Below are positions 46,230-50,398 of a stretch of 50,398 nt of DNA, piece after piece. Source of the stretch: Thermoleophilia bacterium. Its GTDB lineage: Bacteria; Actinomycetota; Thermoleophilia; Gaiellales; JAICJC01. Under the pieces are notes generated by a model. It saw only the letters and a program-made list of their open reading frames with translations, had not been told where the DNA came from and did not search any database. The first letter of the stretch is position 1, and each line of letters opens with the position of its first letter. The translations under genes were made by a program, and so were the position numbers. The stretch is taken from positions 1 through 50,398 of the forward strand of contig JAICKX010000011.1 in assembly GCA_025927685.1 (NCBI GenBank), given 5' to 3'.

Positions 46230-46265
46230 CCAGGAGGTCAGCGGTTCGAATCCGCTTAGCTCCAT
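46230..46265 (+). repeat. Exact 36-bp duplicate of the tRNA-Ala 3' half (46023-46058)
   Basis: CCAGGAGGTCAGCGGTTCGAATCCGCTTAGCTCCAT at both sites, offset 207 bp. Confidence 0.95.
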
Positions 46266-46336
46266 TCCGCTTGTGCTTGATTGTCTTGGCTCCGCCTGAG
46301 GTGGAACCGCTGGCTGTGAGAGGGCCGGAGCTTCAG

Positions 46337-46807
46337 TTAGCGCTGGATGCAGTGCGAGTGCGCGAACTGAACCGTGGGGTGGTCACCATCGAGACCCATG
46401 GCTGCGTGGAGTACGACGGCGAAGTGGAGCTGCGATCCGTCGGTGCCTTTGAGATTGACGCTCTCGGTGAATGTGGAGATGTCGGTGGTCTTAGTGATGT
46501 TGTCGCCGTCCCAGAAGGCGAAGTGTCCGGTGTAGGTGGGAAGCGATGGATCGGAGGGCACGAGTGTGTCCGTGCCCTGGGCCGTCACGGTGAAGTGGTA
46601 GGTGCCGTCTGGGAGCTGCGTAGTGTGCATGACGCCGTCAGACACTAACGTCTCGGTAAAGGAGCCTTGACCGTTGCAGTCCGAGATGATGTCCGATTCG
46701 ACGAGGTCGGAGAAGTGGATCGTCTGGGTGTCTGCGGTGGCGCCTGCGGTCGTGATGGCGGCCGCCCAGGCGACCACCGCGGTGGCGAGGATGGTGATGA
46801 CGCGCAT
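46337..46807 (-). CDS. Small secreted protein, uncharacterised
   Basis: 156 aa, signal peptide MRVITILATAVVAWAAAITTAGATA; beta-rich remainder. Confidence 0.75.
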   Translation of the reverse strand: MRVITILATAVVAWAAAITTAGATADTQTIHFSDLVESDIISDCNGQGSFTETLVSDGVMHTTQLPDGTYHFTVTAQGTDTLVPSDPSLPTYTGHFAFWDGDNITKTTDISTFTESVNLKGTDGSQLHFAVVLHAAMGLDGDHPTVQFAHSHCIQR

Positions 46808-46897
46808 GTCAGCTCCTTGAGTCGAGTGCGCGTCGAGTGTCGCGCGGAGCGCTGAACGAAACCTGAACGGGCGCCGAGAAGCCGGTACTCTCGACGA

Positions 46898-49800
46898 ATG
46901 CGGCCGTCGCCGTCCGGCATCGAGTACCGCGTGTTGGGGTCGGTCGAGGCGGTGCGCGGCGACAGTAGGATCGATCTGGGCGGGCCTCGTCACCGCGCAC
47001 TCCTGGCCGTGCTCGTGCTTCACCGAAACCAGATCGTCTCGACGGATCGTCTGATCGAGCTGATGTGGGGCGACCGGCCGCCGGCGAACGCGGCGAACAC
47101 CGTGCATGTGCTCGTCTCGCACCTACGCCGCTCCCTGGCTAGAGATGGCGAGGACGGCCCGTTGGTGACGCATCGTCCCGGCTACCGGCTAAGCGTGGAG
47201 GCTGGGTGCGTTGACGTCGAGGTGGCCGAGCGGTTCCGCGAGGAGGCAGCGCAGGCGATGGCCGCGGGCGATCCCCGAGCGGCGGCCGATGCGCTTCGCC
47301 GAGCGGTCGCGCTGTGGCGGGGCGAGCCTCTGCCCGAGCTGCGGGACAGCGTCGAGCTGGCCGGGGACCGCCGCCGGCTGGCAGAACTCCGGCTCGACGT
47401 GCTCGAGGAGCGGCTCGACGCCGATCTCGCTTGCGGGCGTCATCGCCAGGTCGCGAACGAGGCGGCGGCGCTCTTGCGTCTCGAACCACTCCGGGAGCGG
47501 TTGCGGGGGCAGGTGATGCTCGCTCTTTACCGGTGTGGACGCCAGGCGGACGCGCTCGAGGTGTACCGCGACGGCCGCACGCTGCTCGTCGAGACCCTGG
47601 GTGTGGAGCCGAGCCCAGATCTGCGCGCCTTGGAGCGGGCGATCCTCAACCATGACCCTGCTCTGAGAGCGCCGGCGGGGATCGTGAGGATCGCCCGGCG
47701 CGGCTACCCACTCCTCGTACTAGCCGGCGCCGCGGCGCTTGTGGTCGTGATTCCCGTGCTCTTGGGGTTCCACAGCCGGCGGGTGGAGTCGGCGCCGGCC
47801 GCGTTCGTCGCGTTGGTCCGCGGTTCCAGCACCGTCTCCGCGAAGGCGCGGCTGCCCAGGGCGGGCGTGATCGTCGCCCAACCGGACGGTACGGCGTGGG
47901 TCGCCGACACGACCGCCGGGACACTCAAGCACATCGGCCCGGGTGGGAGGGTCCGCGTGGTCGGGCTGGGCGGGCGACCCAGCGATCTGGCCTGGGGCTT
48001 CGGCATGGTGTGGGTGGGCGCGGCCGCCGACCGCCGCCTGACCGCCTACGACCCGGCGACGGGCTCGACGCCGCTCACCGTCGGGTTGGCGACCAGGCTC
48101 GGCGCGGTCGGCGAGCCAGCCGCCCATCTGGCCATCGGGTCGGGATCGGTCTGGGTGGATAACGGCGGCTCGGCCGGGGTGTGGCGCATCAACCCGGTCA
48201 CGGGCCGGGTCGAGGCGCGTATCCGCCACGTCCAGACCGGCGTGATCGCCTCCGGCATGGGCGCGGTGTGGGTGGCCGGCAACTTCTTCGGCTCGCCGAG
48301 GATCGACCGGATCAGCCCGGCCACGAACCGCCCCACCCGGGCGATCCCACTACCCGCGGGGACGCCTATCGCGATGACCGCTGCCGGCGGCGATTTGTGG
48401 GTGGCGACCGACGACGGCTCGCTGTGGCGCGTCGCCGCCGACACAGGCGCGACGACCGCTGTGCCCGTCCGGGGTGCGGTCGAGGCGCTTGCGGCCGGCC
48501 CGTCCGGTCTCTGGGTCGTGACGGCGGATGCGGTGCTGCGGCTCGACCCGGCCACCGGCGGCGTGCTCACCCGCGTCCCGATCGACGAGCCGCCTGCTGC
48601 GCTCGCCGCGACGGGAGCGGGCGCTTGGGTCGTCGCAGGCCGCTCAAGCTCGACGAGTAGCACGAACCCGCGCCACGGGACGCTCACGATCGCCCTTAAC
48701 ACGGGCATCGACACCATCGACCCGGCCGTGTCCTTCTTTGCGACCGTATGGCAGCTCGAGTATGCCACCGAGCTCCGGCTGCTCACATACCCGGACGTGG
48801 CCGGCCCTGCCGGCACGCATCTCGTGCCCGACGCGGCGACCGCGATGCCCGTGATCTCCGAGAACGGCCACACGTACACCTTCACGATCCGGCGTGGACT
48901 ACGGTTCTGGCCAGGCGGCCAGCCGGTCACGGCGGCCAGCTTTCGTGCCGGGGTCGAGCGGGCGCTCAGCCCTGGAATCGACTCGCCGTGGGCCCGCGGC
49001 TTTATGGCCGACCTGGTCGGAGCCTCCGCCTTCGAGCACGGCCACGGGACCCACATCAGCGGCATCCGCGTCGACGGCGGCGACACGATCTCGTTCACTA
49101 CGACCGGCGTCGATACTGACTTCCCCACCCGGATCGCTATGCCGTTCTATGCGGCTGTGCCTCCCAACACGCCGGACGTGCAGGCTCTCCATCCGCTGCC
49201 AACAGCCGGCCCCTATTACATCGCGGCGTACCGCCCGCACCGTCTCCTGCTCCTGCGCCGAAACCCCGGCTATCGTGGCCCCCGCCGCGGCGCGGCAGCG
49301 GCGATTCGCTACCGGCTCGGCGGGCCGGGCTCGACACCCGCATGGCGACTGGTTGCCATCGGGCGCGCCGACTACGACGCCGACCCGCTCAGCCCCGCGC
49401 AGCTCCCCGCGGCCCGACGCGTAGGAGGCGACCACATCCGACTGGACGTCCAACCCGCCGCCATCCTTGAGTACCTCGCCCTGAACATGCGGTCGCCTCG
49501 GATGCACGACCCGCGGCTTCGCCGCGCCATCGCCCTTGCCATCGACAGATCCGCGCTCGCCGCCACCCACGGCCCCGACGCCGCAAGCCCCACCGACCAG
49601 TACCTACCGCCTACCATCCTCGGCTACCCCGGAACCGGACTCGCATACCGGCTCGAAACGCCGGACGTCTCCGCTGCCCACAGGCTCGTCGATGCGACCG
49701 GCATGCACCAACCCATCACCCTCCGCCTCAGCTCGTGTAGCGACGCGACATGCCGCGCAGACGGCGCGCCGGCCCGTGCCCGGCTCCTGCGCAGCGAGCT

Positions 49801-50191
49801 TCGCCGAATCGGCATCCGGCTCGTTGTCCGCACGCTCCCGCGCGACGACCAGTTCATGCTCGACACCTCCCACACCAGCGGGTATGACATCGCCGACGAG
49901 GGGTTCGTGTTTCCCAACCCTGATCCGAGCCTGATCGAGTACCCGCTCACCGCCGAGGCGAGCATGGCCCTGACCCACGCCATCCGCGCCGCCGACCACG
50001 CCCCAATCCCCGCCCGGTACGACGCGTGGGCGCACGTCGACTTCTCCCTCGCTCGCCGGCAGGTACCGCTCGCCGCATACGCCATCGCCAACACCCTCAC
50101 GCTCACCAACACCCGCCTCGGCTGCGTCGTGGTTCAGCCCGTGTACGGCCTCGACCTCACCCGCGGTTGTGTGACCGCGCCGTCGGGGTGA
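46898..50191 (+). CDS. BTAD/AfsR-type DNA-binding regulator fused through a TM to a beta-propeller and an SBP_bac_5 (oligopeptide-binding-like) domain
   Basis: N-term EYRVLGSVEAVRGDSRIDLGGPRHRALLAVLVLHRNQIVSTDRLIELMWG; BTAD; TM YPLLVLAGAAALVVVIPVLLGF; propeller repeats (GSGSVWVDNGG, GAVWVAGN, GDLWVATDDGSLWRV); C-term YTFTIRRGLRFWPGGQPVTAASFRAGVERAL...LRRAIALAIDRSALA. Confidence 0.9.
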   Translation: MRPSPSGIEYRVLGSVEAVRGDSRIDLGGPRHRALLAVLVLHRNQIVSTDRLIELMWGDRPPANAANTVHVLVSHLRRSLARDGEDGPLVTHRPGYRLSVEAGCVDVEVAERFREEAAQAMAAGDPRAAADALRRAVALWRGEPLPELRDSVELAGDRRRLAELRLDVLEERLDADLACGRHRQVANEAAALLRLEPLRERLRGQVMLALYRCGRQADALEVYRDGRTLLVETLGVEPSPDLRALERAILNHDPALRAPAGIVRIARRGYPLLVLAGAAALVVVIPVLLGFHSRRVESAPAAFVALVRGSSTVSAKARLPRAGVIVAQPDGTAWVADTTAGTLKHIGPGGRVRVVGLGGRPSDLAWGFGMVWVGAAADRRLTAYDPATGSTPLTVGLATRLGAVGEPAAHLAIGSGSVWVDNGGSAGVWRINPVTGRVEARIRHVQTGVIASGMGAVWVAGNFFGSPRIDRISPATNRPTRAIPLPAGTPIAMTAAGGDLWVATDDGSLWRVAADTGATTAVPVRGAVEALAAGPSGLWVVTADAVLRLDPATGGVLTRVPIDEPPAALAATGAGAWVVAGRSSSTSSTNPRHGTLTIALNTGIDTIDPAVSFFATVWQLEYATELRLLTYPDVAGPAGTHLVPDAATAMPVISENGHTYTFTIRRGLRFWPGGQPVTAASFRAGVERALSPGIDSPWARGFMADLVGASAFEHGHGTHISGIRVDGGDTISFTTTGVDTDFPTRIAMPFYAAVPPNTPDVQALHPLPTAGPYYIAAYRPHRLLLLRRNPGYRGPRRGAAAAIRYRLGGPGSTPAWRLVAIGRADYDADPLSPAQLPAARRVGGDHIRLDVQPAAILEYLALNMRSPRMHDPRLRRAIALAIDRSALAATHGPDAASPTDQYLPPTILGYPGTGLAYRLETPDVSAAHRLVDATGMHQPITLRLSSCSDATCRADGAPARARLLRSELRRIGIRLVVRTLPRDDQFMLDTSHTSGYDIADEGFVFPNPDPSLIEYPLTAEASMALTHAIRAADHAPIPARYDAWAHVDFSLARRQVPLAAYAIANTLTLTNTRLGCVVVQPVYGLDLTRGCVTAPSG

Positions 50192-50224
50192 CCGCTCGCC
50201 TCCGTCCTGCTTGTATCAAATGAC

Positions 50225-50261
50225 GCGGTTCGAATAGTGACCGATTAGCTCCATGGGGTCG
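50225..50261 (+). repeat. Third, degraded copy of the tRNA-Ala T-arm/acceptor end plus flank
   Basis: GCGGTTCGAAT-agtgaccga-TTAGCTCCATGGGGTCG compared with GCGGTTCGAAT-ccgc-TTAGCTCCATGGGGTCG at the tRNA. Confidence 0.75.
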
Positions 50262-50398
50262 GGGGGACCCACAAAGTGGGGGGACCACCCCCCAAAGGTG
50301 AGTGGGGGGCCCGCGGGGGGGGGCGCGGGGGGCGCGCCGCCGCGGGGCGGGGGGGGGCGCGGGGCGGAACCCAATACCGGGGGGGGTATGGGCCATGA

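Noticed and set aside
46150-46265. Second intact or intron-containing tRNA gene
   Set aside because: Only GCGCCTGGATC plus the 3' half are present; the acceptor/D-arm 5' half is missing, so it is a partial duplicate rather than a functional tRNA.
1-50398. CRISPR arrays, rRNA genes, recognisable transposases, phage structural genes or known anti-phage systems
   Set aside because: None seen in the six-frame ORFs or by reading the nucleotide sequence.

Overview
High-GC actinobacterial-type chromosomal contig; gene content and style suggest Thermoleophilia or a relative, but this is inference. About 50 coding regions are supportable, plus one tRNA-Ala(CGC). Most is housekeeping: GlpX C-terminus, GH5, aconitase, DyP peroxidase, GlcDEF, ClpP, FabF, PDH E1-alpha, LplA-like and OsmC/FIST. 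The most interesting content is: (1) a tightly overlapped operon (6379-15741) with four tandem paralogous membrane 'sensor' proteins that lack any output domain, followed by one GAF-PP2C-HATPase (RsbU/RsbW-type fusion), two STAS proteins, an uncharacterised protein and an FAD oxidoreductase; a fifth solo paralog lies at 23222-24523; (2) a 1097-aa BTAD transcription factor-TM-beta-propeller-SBP_bac_5 fusion, divergent from a small secreted protein, in a segment bordered by a tRNA-Ala, an exact 36-bp duplicate of its 3' half and a third degraded copy; (3) at least 13 genes with a TAnnnT box 6-9 nt upstream of the start codon (apparently leaderless), including a divergent pair whose -10 boxes share the same TA; (4) two orphan 52-aa Flp pilins, one missing from the ORF track; (5) a palindromic GGGGTCtGACCCC repeat found between genes and inside glcE; (6) a DUF4331-TPR-NicO locus. 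The last ~130 bp looks like poor contig-end sequence. Starts were refined by eye; no database searches were run.
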